A stretch of DNA of 64,000 bases from Reinekea marinisedimentorum (GTDB lineage: Bacteria; Pseudomonadota; Gammaproteobacteria; Pseudomonadales; Natronospirillaceae), in NCBI RefSeq assembly GCF_004341165.1, contig NZ_SLZR01000008.1, positions 143,387 through 207,386 on the forward strand, in the 5' to 3' direction. Each line of letters opens with the position of its first letter. Within the stretch, counting starts at the first letter, position 1. Under the pieces are notes generated by a model, which saw only the letters and a program-made list of their open reading frames with translations, was not told the origin of the DNA and searched no databases. Positions 26,295-34,969 of the stretch are shown one piece after another. The translations under genes and the position numbers were made by a program.

Positions 26295-27713
26295 ATGGGT
26301 ATAGTGTGTACGGTACAGGATGTACAGCAACTGGAACGAGAATGGGCGTCAGACCATGACGGTTCCACGTGGGGGTTAATGGTCGCTGCATCACAGAGTT
26401 TTGTGGCGCGTTTCCAAGCAGATTTCGCTGGCCGGCGAGTACTCGTCGTCGCCGGTAATGGTAACAATGGCGGCGATGGCTTCTACATTGCCAAGCTGCT
26501 GTTGGAGCAGGATGTGAAGGTTTCGGTTGCCACGCCATTGGGCTTGCCACCCGACAATATCGATGCCTTCCGGGCCTGTCAGGAATACCAGGCAGCCGGT
26601 GGCCAGATGGATGAACACCTGGAGTCAGCTGAAGCCGACTTGCTGGTGGATGCATTGTTCGGTGTGGGCCTGAACCGGCCATTGTCCGGCAAGGCGCTGG
26701 TTACAGTTACGCGGATAAATCGACTGAACCTGCCGGTCTACGCGGTGGATATTCCTTCCGGGTTGCATGCTCAAACCGGTGTTTGCCAGCCGGTAGCGGT
26801 TCATGCCTGTGCAACCCATACCTTTATTGCCTATAAACCGGGCCAGCTGACGGCTGCCGGGCCTGCCCTGTGTGGTGAGCTGACACTCGATTCACTGGGT
26901 ATACAGAGTACTTCCAGCTGGCGCTACGCGCGTGCCTTTGAGCCTTGCCTGCCGGCCCGCCAGGGCGCAACCCATAAGGCGGAACACGGCAACTTGCATG
27001 TTGTTGGCGGGCTTAAGAACATGGCTGGTGCCGCCATCATTACTGCAACCAGTGCCCTGAATGCCGGAGCAGGCCGGGTGTTTCTGCATTGTCACGAGTT
27101 GGGTCATGCGGCGGCTTTGGCCAGAGCCCCGGAGCTGATGACCCGCGATGTACAGCGACTGCTGGAAGAGCCACCCGAGGGAACCTATGTTATTGGCCCT
27201 GGTATGGGCATGAGTTCGCTGGCCATGCAGCTCTGGCAGGTGCTGCTGCCAAAGGCAAAGGGGGTCATGGATGCCGATGCGCTGAGATTGCTGGCGGCAC
27301 AACCGGTGCCGGTCTCCGGCTGGGTTTTGACCCCGCATGAAAGCGAGGCTGCCGCACTGCTGGGTGTCACCAGTGCAGATATCAAGGCAGACCGGCTCGA
27401 CAGTGCACAGGAACTGGCTTCTAAATATCAGACAACGGTGGTGCTTAAAGGAGCAGGAACCATTGTTGCCACAACGGAAGATATCCGGTTCTGTTACGCC
27501 GGTGCGCCGGAGATGTCGACCCCGGGGATGGGCGATTGTCTGGCGGGGATTATTGGTTCCCTGATCGCGCAGGGTTTGTTGCCCGAACAGGCCGCCGTTG
27601 CCGGTGTAAACTGGCACGCGCACCTGGGTGCGAAACTGGCCAGAAGGCAGCGGATTGTTCTGGCCAGCGATATTATTCCGTTGCTGAAGCAAATTCCGGA
27701 TCTGGCTGATTAA
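26295..27713 (+). CDS. nnr: Bifunctional NAD(P)HX epimerase / ADP-dependent dehydratase
   Basis: This enzyme repairs hydrated NAD(P)H. The 472-residue protein has an N-terminal YjeF epimerase domain (about 1-210; VLVVAGNGNNGGDGFYIAKLL, VDALFGVGLNR, VDIPSGLHAQTG) and a C-terminal ribokinase-like dehydratase domain (GPGMGMSSL, VLTPHESEAAALLG, VVLKGAGTIVATT, STPGMGDCLAGIIGSLIAQG). The fused form is usual in bacteria. Often tsaE follows in gammaproteobacteria, but not here. Confidence 0.96.
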   Translation: MGIVCTVQDVQQLEREWASDHDGSTWGLMVAASQSFVARFQADFAGRRVLVVAGNGNNGGDGFYIAKLLLEQDVKVSVATPLGLPPDNIDAFRACQEYQAAGGQMDEHLESAEADLLVDALFGVGLNRPLSGKALVTVTRINRLNLPVYAVDIPSGLHAQTGVCQPVAVHACATHTFIAYKPGQLTAAGPALCGELTLDSLGIQSTSSWRYARAFEPCLPARQGATHKAEHGNLHVVGGLKNMAGAAIITATSALNAGAGRVFLHCHELGHAAALARAPELMTRDVQRLLEEPPEGTYVIGPGMGMSSLAMQLWQVLLPKAKGVMDADALRLLAAQPVPVSGWVLTPHESEAAALLGVTSADIKADRLDSAQELASKYQTTVVLKGAGTIVATTEDIRFCYAGAPEMSTPGMGDCLAGIIGSLIAQGLLPEQAAVAGVNWHAHLGAKLARRQRIVLASDIIPLLKQIPDLAD

Positions 27714-27883
27714 CAATCAACCAAAGGTTTGGCAATATTTGAACTTCATAACAGTCTGCAGCCGTAACTGTTGCCATAATGCTGCGCCTGATCTGTGTGT
27801 CAGAAAATATTAAGAATTTTGCTTGGAATGCGTCAAAGTACTGAACCAGACTCGGTTGCTGGTAATAGCTCGGGAGGCTAATA

Positions 27884-29341
27884 ATGACCTGGATAATCAT
27901 ACCGGAAAGACCTGTAGTTTCGGCGTTGCTGCTGGCGGCGCTGTTGATTGCCTTTCTGTATTTTGCACGCAATCCAATGCGCGCCAGTCTGTACAAGGCT
28001 TCCCGTCTGCTCATTTCTGTATTGAGGCTGCAGTCCAGGGCGCTCAGCCGGGTGATCGGCAGTGTCAGGCAGCGTAACCGCGAGACTCTGCTGGAGCTTG
28101 GCCAGCAACAAATAGAGCGTAAGCTTGAGCGCGACTTCCACCATGTTAACGAGATCGTGGCAAATGACTTATCCAGCTACCCGGCGCTGCAGCAGAATAT
28201 TTCGCAGCTGATTACCGGGCTGGAAGAGGACTATCATAAATCTGCGGAAACACCGCCCGTTTCCCCGGACTGGATAGAGGCGATCGATGCCATTGTTAAC
28301 CTGAAAGAGGCGCAAAAGGGTAACGCCAACATTGCCAAGGTGTTGTCCGAGCTGTGCACCAGCCTGGAAGCGCAGCAAAAGAAAACGCTCGAAACCTACC
28401 GCAGTGGTGTTTCAACCCGCCATAAATTGCTGCATGCCATGATGCCGCATTGGCGCAAGCTGAATAATACCGTAGAGCGGGTTGGTGGCCTGCTGAAAAA
28501 CCTGACCATCAAGGCCAACGAGATCGACCAGTCCATGACCCGTTACCGCGAGATTCAATCCGGCTCAGAAAAGGCAGAGCGGATGCTGCAGGTATCGTCG
28601 TTTAATGGTCTGATTAAATCCGTTGTTATCCTTGCCTGCCTGGCCGCGGGGGCATTTCTGAATTATCACCTGATATCCACTCCGTTATCGCAACTGCCCA
28701 GTGCCGGTGGAACCATCGGTACGTACAGTGCAGCTCAGGTGTACAGCGTGACGATCGTATTAATGGAGCTGGTTGCCGGCCTGTTTCTACTGGAGGCTCT
28801 GCATATAACCCATATGTTTCCGGCATTTGGCGCGCTGGAAGAGCGTAAACGCCAGTACCTGGTTCGGGCTTCCTTTGGTTTTATTCTGCTCTTTGCGGTT
28901 GCCGGCGGGGCCTTGGCATACCTGGGCACTCAGGAAAACGCCGACAGTGTTGCCTTGCTGTTTGCACTGACCGGTACAGAACCTCAGAGCCTCAGCGCCG
29001 GCTTTGCTATTCGGCAGGCGATCCCTCAGGCTGCACAGATGGTGCTGGCGGTGTTTTTACCCTTTGTACTGATGTTTGCAGCCATACCATTTGAGTCACT
29101 GGTTGATAGCAGCCGTGTAATCCTTGGCATACTGGTCGTTCAGGTTCTGAATATTCTGTTGCTGGTGCTGCGATTGCTGGCCGCGGTCGTCCGCTACGGT
29201 TGTGATATCATCCTGTCGCTTTACGATGTGATCGTCAGCCTGCCTTTGTGGCTGGAGTCCAAATTGCACAGCGCTGAAATCAAAAACAAAACAGAAAGCC
29301 CGGTGGCTGATAATGGCCACGAGCTTGGTAATATCAAATAG
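27884..29341 (+). CDS. Unknown multi-pass membrane protein with coiled-coil region
   Basis: I do not recognise this 485-residue protein. It has an N-terminal membrane helix (about 10-28), then a long charged helical segment (about 30-245) likely to form coiled coils, and about five membrane segments in the C-terminal half: VVILACLAAGAFLNYHL, VTIVLMELVAGLFLLEAL, ASFGFILLFAVAGGALAYL, AAQMVLAVFLPFVLMFAAI and VILGILVVQVLNILLLVLRLL. The tail is hydrophilic. It is a single-gene unit closed by a strong terminator. The topology suggests an envelope scaffold, but that is speculation. Confidence 0.85.
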   Translation: MTWIIIPERPVVSALLLAALLIAFLYFARNPMRASLYKASRLLISVLRLQSRALSRVIGSVRQRNRETLLELGQQQIERKLERDFHHVNEIVANDLSSYPALQQNISQLITGLEEDYHKSAETPPVSPDWIEAIDAIVNLKEAQKGNANIAKVLSELCTSLEAQQKKTLETYRSGVSTRHKLLHAMMPHWRKLNNTVERVGGLLKNLTIKANEIDQSMTRYREIQSGSEKAERMLQVSSFNGLIKSVVILACLAAGAFLNYHLISTPLSQLPSAGGTIGTYSAAQVYSVTIVLMELVAGLFLLEALHITHMFPAFGALEERKRQYLVRASFGFILLFAVAGGALAYLGTQENADSVALLFALTGTEPQSLSAGFAIRQAIPQAAQMVLAVFLPFVLMFAAIPFESLVDSSRVILGILVVQVLNILLLVLRLLAAVVRYGCDIILSLYDVIVSLPLWLESKLHSAEIKNKTESPVADNGHELGNIK

Positions 29342-29437
29342 TGAACCAGACCCTGCTTTAACGGTCAGAGTCCAGTAAACGCTCTGGATCACTAAAACCA
29401 CAGCCGATAGACTTCCCGCTCTTTTTGCTGTTTTATC

Positions 29438-29463
29438 AACAGGGTTCGAACCCTGTTTTTTTA
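29438..29463 (+). terminator. Rho-independent terminator before the FKBP gene
   Basis: A perfect 20-base palindrome (AACAGGGTTCGAACCCTGTT) is followed by six further T residues. It ends the transcript of the unknown membrane protein. Confidence 0.93.
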
Positions 29464-29480
29464 TCTATTGAGGACAATAA

Positions 29481-30203
29481 ATGAAATTTGTGAATATCAA
29501 AGGTCTGGCGGTTACTGCCACACTGGCGATGGCCATTTCTGGCTGCGCACAAGCTGTCAGTTCTACGGAGCCTGCATCTCTGGATACCGATGAGCAAAAG
29601 GCGTCGTACGGCATTGGTTATGGCTTTGCATCAAATCTGAAAGCTCAGACTGAGGGCATTGAATTAAGCTCGGAAGCGCTGGTTCAGGGTGTCCTTGATG
29701 CATTTGAAGAGAACGACATGGCTGTGACCGAAGCCGATGTTCAGGCCGCAATTACTGCGCTGCAGCAAAAGCAAATCGAAATTCAGGCGGCTGAAGCGGA
29801 AGCTCAATCGCAGGTTGCCCGTGAAGCCGGTGAAGCATTCCTGGCTGAAAACGCCAAGAAAGAAGGCGTTACCACCACCGAATCCGGTCTGCAGTACGAA
29901 GTTCTGGAAAGCAGCGGCAGTGACGAGCACCCAACAGCAGAAAGCACTGTGAGCGTTCACTACCACGGTACTTTGGTAAACGGTACTGTTTTTGACAGCT
30001 CTGTTGAGCGCGGTGAGCCTATCGATTTCCCATTGGCTAATGTGATTCAAGGCTGGACTGAAGGTGTACAGCTGATGTCTGTTGGTGACAAATACCGCTT
30101 CTTCATCCCGGCTGACCTGGCCTATGGTGACAATCAGGTAAGCCCGGATATCCCACCGGGATCCACCCTGATCTTTGAAGTTGAGCTGCTGGATATCATG
30201 TAA
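29481..30203 (+). CDS. FKBP-type peptidyl-prolyl isomerase, lipoprotein (FkpA/Mip-like)
   Basis: This 240-residue folding catalyst of the periplasm has an N-terminal lipoprotein signal with lipobox ISGC (Cys about 22). An N-terminal dimerisation domain follows (DEQKASYGIGYGFASNL), then a long charged helix and a C-terminal FKBP domain with VHYHGTLVNGTVFDSSVERG, VIQGWTEGVQLM and PADLAYGDN motifs. This is the FkpA/Mip/FklB arrangement. The structured repeat element lies just downstream. Confidence 0.95.
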   Translation: MKFVNIKGLAVTATLAMAISGCAQAVSSTEPASLDTDEQKASYGIGYGFASNLKAQTEGIELSSEALVQGVLDAFEENDMAVTEADVQAAITALQQKQIEIQAAEAEAQSQVAREAGEAFLAENAKKEGVTTTESGLQYEVLESSGSDEHPTAESTVSVHYHGTLVNGTVFDSSVERGEPIDFPLANVIQGWTEGVQLMSVGDKYRFFIPADLAYGDNQVSPDIPPGSTLIFEVELLDIM

Positions 30204-30219
30204 GCCCAGCAAATGATGA

Positions 30220-30436
30220 GAAAGCCTTCCTCATGGAAGGCTTTAGGTTGTCGATAAACCCTGCCGACGAAAAGGTATCGCTTAAATGGACCGCTGCAAG
30301 TATCGTCCTGATACGCTCGACGAAAACATCCATGTTTTCGACGTCCATTTAAGCGATACCTTTTCACCGGCTCGAAAGCTGCGGCAACTTTGTCATCAGT
30401 CTGAAAGCCTTCCTCATGGAAGGCTTTTTTTTGCCT
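30220..30436. repeat. Structured palindromic element flanked by duplicated terminator hairpins
   Basis: Two copies of the same 25-base hairpin (GAAAGCCTTCC-TCAT-GGAAGGCTTT) begin at 30220 and 30403, 183 bases apart. Only the second has a T8 tract, so it looks like a working terminator and the first like a broken copy. Between them, a perfect 22-bp inverted repeat (30270-30291 with 30343-30364) encloses two smaller hairpins (GTATC/GATAC near 30300-30315 and CGAAAACAT/ATGTTTTCG at 30321-30340). No reading frame is evident. It resembles a MITE-like or REP/ERIC-like repeat inserted into a terminator. Confidence 0.7.
30404..30434 (+). terminator. Rho-independent terminator (second hairpin copy)
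   Basis: The stem AAAGCCTTCC/GGAAGGCTTT with loop TCAT is followed by TTTTTTTT on the plus strand. It would end transcription from the FKBP gene. On the other strand it lies 8 bases beyond the cydC stop and could serve both. Confidence 0.85.
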
Positions 30437-30441
30437 GAAGA

Positions 30442-32013
30442 TCAGTCGTTCAGGCGAATGGTGTTGGTGATTCGGAGGTTTTTCGGAGTCAGATGCGAGG
30501 CGATCAGCAGCAGCTTGGTTTTCGCCATTTCATTAAGCCGGCTGGCCAGCAGTTCTGCGGTTTTCTCATCCAGGCCTTCAAAGGGTTCATCCAGTAACCA
30601 GACCGGTTTATCGCTTAAATAGGCGCGTGCCAGCATGATGCGTTTCTTTTCACCCCCGGAAACAGGTTTGCCTTCCGGCCCCAACCAGCCTCTTAGGGTG
30701 GTTTCATTGGCCCAGCCGGGTAAGCCTGCCCAGATCAGCGCGTTATAGAGCTGCTCGGAGTCTGGCGTATTGTCTGCCGCCATGATCAGGTTTTGCGCCA
30801 GTGTATCTGAAAAGATATGGCTGAACTGTTCGCCATAAAACAGGTAGGCGCAACGCTCTGCCTGGCTAAGCTGTTGCAGCGGCAGGCCGGAAACTTCGGC
30901 GCTGCCGGAATAATCAAGCTCGCCACTCAGGGCATCAAACAGGCTGGATTTACCGAAGCCGGAAGGGGCCGTGAGTAAATAGCTGCCGCTGCCGTGAATC
31001 TGAAACGAAGCGGGCTGGCCGGTGTTCTCACCCCGTTGCCAGCGGAAGTTATCCAGAACGACTGAAAGCGCTGCCTCGTTTACCGGCTTGGGCAGGGAGA
31101 AGCTGGCAGGCCTGGAGAATTCTGCGATTTTTTCGGCGCTGCGCTGCATCTTGGCGCGTTGCTCGGTGGAATTCAGGACCGGTCCAAACCAATCGCGTAC
31201 CGAAACAGACAGTACCAGCGGGATGGCCCACAAGGCAGAAGGTTCGGTCATTGTCATCACCGATGAAGCCAGCCAGAGCGGCCAGATAAACCCTAGGGCG
31301 ATCATCGTAGTCTCGGTGATGCTGATCAGTAATAGCTGGCGCTGACGTGCCTTAAAGACGTTGTCGGCAGCCTTGGCGACCTGCTCGCCGTTCAGCCAGT
31401 CCTCGCGCAAGTGCCAGAGCGAGCTAACGCTGAGCCACTGGTGCTGAGCCTGGTAGTAAACCCGGTATTGCTCATCCAGGTTGTGCTCGGCTTTGAGGTT
31501 CACCACCGCGAACAAGCCGGCAAGCGCAGCCAGAACACTCAGCAATACCAGCCAATAGCCGATGACCGCAGGAATCAGCATGACGAATACCAGCGAAACC
31601 CCGGCAATACCGGCTGCAGCGCTGATAAAGGGGTTGTGGATGCCGGACCAGCGGCCTGAAAAGCGTTCCGAATCTTCCTGCAGCACTCTGGCAGTCTGTT
31701 CGGCGTCGACGTAGTTTGAGGCGCTGAAGTTGCTGCTGAGCAGCCGGTAGCGGATATCTTTCAGGTCGGCCAGCAGGCTCAGGTGACCCGCGTACTTTTC
31801 GAAATAGCTGGAGAAGATACGCACGATTGCCAGAAAGCGGATAACGGCCGCGGGAATAATATAGTTAAAACCGGCCAGTACGCCGGCATGTCCGGCAACG
31901 GCGCAGGCGGCAATAAACCAGGCCGAAAGCGCCAGCAGAATAATGCCGCTGCCCAATTGGCAAATGGCGAGTATCAGGCTGATTGCCCGGTTTAGGGTGA
32001 CATTCTGGCTCAT
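30442..32013 (-). CDS. cydC: Thiol reductant ABC exporter subunit CydC
   Basis: CydC is half of the heterodimeric ABC exporter CydDC, which moves glutathione/cysteine to the periplasm and is needed to assemble cytochrome bd. The 523-residue protein has an N-terminal six-helix membrane domain and a C-terminal ATPase domain with Walker A (TAPSGFGKSSLFDA), the signature VSGGEKKRIMLARAYL and Walker B (VWLLDEPFEGLD). Its ATG overlaps the cydD stop by 4 bases. It is the last gene of cydABXDC. Confidence 0.93.
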   Translation of the reverse strand: MSQNVTLNRAISLILAICQLGSGIILLALSAWFIAACAVAGHAGVLAGFNYIIPAAVIRFLAIVRIFSSYFEKYAGHLSLLADLKDIRYRLLSSNFSASNYVDAEQTARVLQEDSERFSGRWSGIHNPFISAAAGIAGVSLVFVMLIPAVIGYWLVLLSVLAALAGLFAVVNLKAEHNLDEQYRVYYQAQHQWLSVSSLWHLREDWLNGEQVAKAADNVFKARQRQLLLISITETTMIALGFIWPLWLASSVMTMTEPSALWAIPLVLSVSVRDWFGPVLNSTEQRAKMQRSAEKIAEFSRPASFSLPKPVNEAALSVVLDNFRWQRGENTGQPASFQIHGSGSYLLTAPSGFGKSSLFDALSGELDYSGSAEVSGLPLQQLSQAERCAYLFYGEQFSHIFSDTLAQNLIMAADNTPDSEQLYNALIWAGLPGWANETTLRGWLGPEGKPVSGGEKKRIMLARAYLSDKPVWLLDEPFEGLDEKTAELLASRLNEMAKTKLLLIASHLTPKNLRITNTIRLND

Positions 32014-33686
32014 GAGCAGGTGACCTCGCCATTTGCTGAAACGCGCCAGTGGCGGTTGAACTGATCGGCGGCAATCTGCTTATGGCTGATCCAGACAGAC
32101 GTTTTCGCCTCCGTCAGGTTCAGCATCAAGTCCAGTACGCTGGCCTGTTCATCTTCTGAAATATGCGCCAGTGGTTCATCCAGCAGAACAATGGGTAAAT
32201 CGAACAGCACCAGCCGGGTCAGCGCAAAGCGCTGTTTCTGGCCGCCGGAAAGCGGAGGGAAATCGCCCAGCCGGGTGTGGATGCCCTGTGGCTGTGTACT
32301 CAGCCATTCGCTCAGGCCCACCTTTTCGATGGCGTCGATAACGTCATCGTCATTGAACTGACCCAGGCCGATGTTTTCAGCCACGCTTCCGGCCATCAGT
32401 GCCGGGCTTTGACCAAGGTACAGGATGCGGTTTCTGATAAGCGTCAGGTCTGCAACCGGCTGGCCGTTCAGTTCGATGCTTTCAGCGCTCAGCTCGCGCA
32501 AGCCTGCCAGTACATCGAGCAGAACGGTTTTGCCAGAGCCGGATTCGCCACTGAGCAGTATGCGGTCGCCGTCGTTGATCTTGAGTTCAGCGATGCTGAG
32601 CAGCTGTCTGTCTGTACTGCTGACAAGGCCCTGCACGCTGGCCCGGCAGATTTGAAGATTGGTAAACGTCTCAGTCGGAGTGTTTTCGCGTACAACCGGC
32701 TCGGCAGTTAATACCTGTTGCCAGGATTCAGCACCGGCGACGGCTTCCGCCTTAACATGATAAAGCCGGCCAAGCTGTTTCAGCTCTGCGAAGAATGCCG
32801 GCGCAATCAGCAGTATGAACAGGCCGCTGCCCAGGCTGGGGCCATGTTGCCAGAAGCCGATATTGATCTCGCCAAGCAAGCTGAAGCCGATAAATACCGC
32901 CAGCAGGGCCATGGATACGGTGGAGAAGAAATCGAGCACCGAAGAAGACAGAAATGCCACCCGAACGACATCGGCCAGGCGCTTGTTCAGCTCGATGCTG
33001 GAAAGTTCAAAGCGCTCAAGCTGAGCCTGCTGCTTATTGAACAGGCGTACCGTCGATTGACCGGCAATGCGGTCAGCAAAGAATTGGCCGAGATGATTCA
33101 GTACCCGAATATGGCGGTTGTGCATCTTTGCTGCACCTACGCCGACCAGCCACATAAACATTGGAATCAGTGGCAGGGTGATGAACAGGATCAGCGCGGC
33201 CAGCCAGCTGATCGGAGTGATAATGACTAAAACAAACACAGGCATAAGGCCGATGAGCATCTTCTGAACTTCAAATTCCAGAATGTATTGCTCAATGGCC
33301 GGCAGGTGGCGGAACAGAATGTCCTGCCAGGCTGCCTGGGGTTTGCTGCGAATCAGCGCCCAGCGCTTTTCACTCAGCTGAAACAGGAATTTGGCGTAAA
33401 ACAGCCGGTTAAGTTTCAGCCCGGCACGGGTTCGCAAGCGGGTATGAAGCAGGCGGAAGCCGATAAACAGCGAAACGGTCACAGCCGCCTTTAAAAAAGG
33501 ATAGGGCGGCTCCGTACCATCGAGCCAGCTTTCCAGCCAGTAAGAGGTTATATAGAACCAGTACCAGAGTGACATGGATGACAATGCCGAAAAGGCAGTC
33601 AGGCCCAGCTGGCTGGTTCGCAGTGGTTTTCTCAGAAATGAAAAGGCCGACAACGCAGTTGCCGGCCTGGATTTACGTGATCGCAA
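32010..33686 (-). CDS. cydD: Thiol reductant ABC exporter subunit CydD
   Basis: CydD is the partner of CydC. The 558-residue protein has a membrane domain and a C-terminal ATPase with Walker A (SGESGSGKTVLLDVLAG), signature LSGGQKQRFALTRLVL and Walker B (PIVLLDEPLAHI). The open frame begins with TTG at 33686, 3 bases after the cydX stop. No strong ribosome site is visible, so translational coupling to cydX is likely; an internal ATG (MSLWYWF) would cut into the first membrane helix region. Confidence 0.93.
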   Translation of the reverse strand: MRSRKSRPATALSAFSFLRKPLRTSQLGLTAFSALSSMSLWYWFYITSYWLESWLDGTEPPYPFLKAAVTVSLFIGFRLLHTRLRTRAGLKLNRLFYAKFLFQLSEKRWALIRSKPQAAWQDILFRHLPAIEQYILEFEVQKMLIGLMPVFVLVIITPISWLAALILFITLPLIPMFMWLVGVGAAKMHNRHIRVLNHLGQFFADRIAGQSTVRLFNKQQAQLERFELSSIELNKRLADVVRVAFLSSSVLDFFSTVSMALLAVFIGFSLLGEINIGFWQHGPSLGSGLFILLIAPAFFAELKQLGRLYHVKAEAVAGAESWQQVLTAEPVVRENTPTETFTNLQICRASVQGLVSSTDRQLLSIAELKINDGDRILLSGESGSGKTVLLDVLAGLRELSAESIELNGQPVADLTLIRNRILYLGQSPALMAGSVAENIGLGQFNDDDVIDAIEKVGLSEWLSTQPQGIHTRLGDFPPLSGGQKQRFALTRLVLFDLPIVLLDEPLAHISEDEQASVLDLMLNLTEAKTSVWISHKQIAADQFNRHWRVSANGEVTCS

Positions 33687-33689
33687 AAA

Positions 33690-33809
33690 TCAGTTCTCGT
33701 TTTGGTCCAGTTCGCGGTCCAGATTTTCGGTCGATTCAAGCCACAGGGCATTAATAATGCCGAAGCTGCAGGCCAGTAATACACCGAGTATCCAAGTGAA
33801 GTACCACAT
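33690..33809 (-). CDS. cydX: Cytochrome bd oxidase small subunit CydX
   Basis: This 39-residue single-helix protein begins MWYFTWILGVLLACSFGIIN, very close to the E. coli CydX start (MWYFAWILGTLLACSFGV). It then continues ALWLESTENLDRELDQNEN. CydX binds CydA and stabilises the haems of the bd oxidase. It lies between cydB and cydD, with AGGAG about 7 bases before its ATG. It is easily missed because of its size. Confidence 0.95.
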   Translation of the reverse strand: MWYFTWILGVLLACSFGIINALWLESTENLDRELDQNEN

Positions 33810-33826
33810 AGGTTTATGCTCCTGTA

Positions 33827-34969
33827 TTAGTAAATAGCGTGACTGCTTCCGTCTTCAACATCTTTGTGAGTGATGCGGCCGCGCATTACCCAGAAACTCC
33901 AAGACGTATAGCCCAGAATGGTTGGCACGAAAATGGCCGCCACATAGAACATAATGTTCAGAGTGAGCTGGCTACTCGAAGCATCCCAAATGGTTAGTGA
34001 GAAACTTGGATTCAGAGAGTTAGGCATTAAGAACGGAAACATTGCAAAACCTGCCGTTAGGATAATGCCTGCTATCGTCAATGATGTCATAACAAAAGCC
34101 CAGCCGGATCGACCAACTTTACCGAGCAGAGCTGCTGCGACTGGTGCTGCCAAACCAATGACCGGAGCAATAATCATCCACGGGTACATAGCGTAATTTG
34201 CTAGCCAGCCCTTATTGGTTGTTGCAACCTCTTTCAGCAGTGGGTTAGAGGGCGCATCACCAACGACCGTACTGATTATGGAATAACCATCGATGCCGAA
34301 ACTTACCCAAATACCTGCCAAACCAAACAGTACGAAGGTTGCTAAGCCAAGGATAAATGCTAAATCAGTTGCGCGTTTGCGAATAATGTCGTCTGTTTTC
34401 AATTGCAACCAAACAGAAGCATGCAGCAATAACATCGCTACGCTGACCAGCCCAGTCAGGATTGCGAATGGGTTTAACAGTGCAAAAAAACCACCCGTGT
34501 AGGTTGCTTTAATATAGTCGTCAAAAGTATATGGGACACCGAGCAGCAGATTGCCAAACGCCACACCGAAAACGAGACAAGGAACAAATCCGCTGGCGAA
34601 AATCGCCCAGTCCCATGCTGTGCGCCAGCGAGGGTCGGAAAGCTTGCTGCGATAATCGAATCCCAGAGGGCGCATCCAAAGAGCAATCAGAACTAAGCCC
34701 AAGGCCATATAGAAGCCTGAGAAAGCCGTTGCATATATTAATGGGAAAGCCGCGAAAATAGCACCGCCAGCGGTAATGAACCAAACTTGGTTGCCGTCCC
34801 AGTGAGGGCCAACCGTGTTAATCATGATTCGTCGTTCTTTATCGTTTTTACCGACGAGGGTAAGCAGGGCGCCTACACCCAAGTCAAAACCATCTGCGAT
34901 GGCAAATGCAATCAACAGAACCCCAATGAGCACCCACCAGATGAGGCGGAGAATTTCATAATCAAGCAT
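33827..34969 (-). CDS. cydB: Cytochrome bd ubiquinol oxidase subunit II (CydB)
   Basis: CydB is the structural, haem-free or haem-poor partner of CydA. The 380-residue protein has about nine membrane segments and the family motifs LRLIWWVLIGVLLIAFAIAD (with GFDLGVG), GPHWDGNQVWFITAGGAIFAAFP and GFDYRSK. Its start overlaps the cydA stop by one base (TAATG). cydX follows 17 bases downstream. Confidence 0.97.
   Translation of the reverse strand: MLDYEILRLIWWVLIGVLLIAFAIADGFDLGVGALLTLVGKNDKERRIMINTVGPHWDGNQVWFITAGGAIFAAFPLIYATAFSGFYMALGLVLIALWMRPLGFDYRSKLSDPRWRTAWDWAIFASGFVPCLVFGVAFGNLLLGVPYTFDDYIKATYTGGFFALLNPFAILTGLVSVAMLLLHASVWLQLKTDDIIRKRATDLAFILGLATFVLFGLAGIWVSFGIDGYSIISTVVGDAPSNPLLKEVATTNKGWLANYAMYPWMIIAPVIGLAAPVAAALLGKVGRSGWAFVMTSLTIAGIILTAGFAMFPFLMPNSLNPSFSLTIWDASSSQLTLNIMFYVAAIFVPTILGYTSWSFWVMRGRITHKDVEDGSSHAIY

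Noticed and set aside
26892..27716. 274-codon minus-strand open frame
   Set aside because: It is antisense to the NAD(P)HX repair gene, whose motifs are unambiguous.
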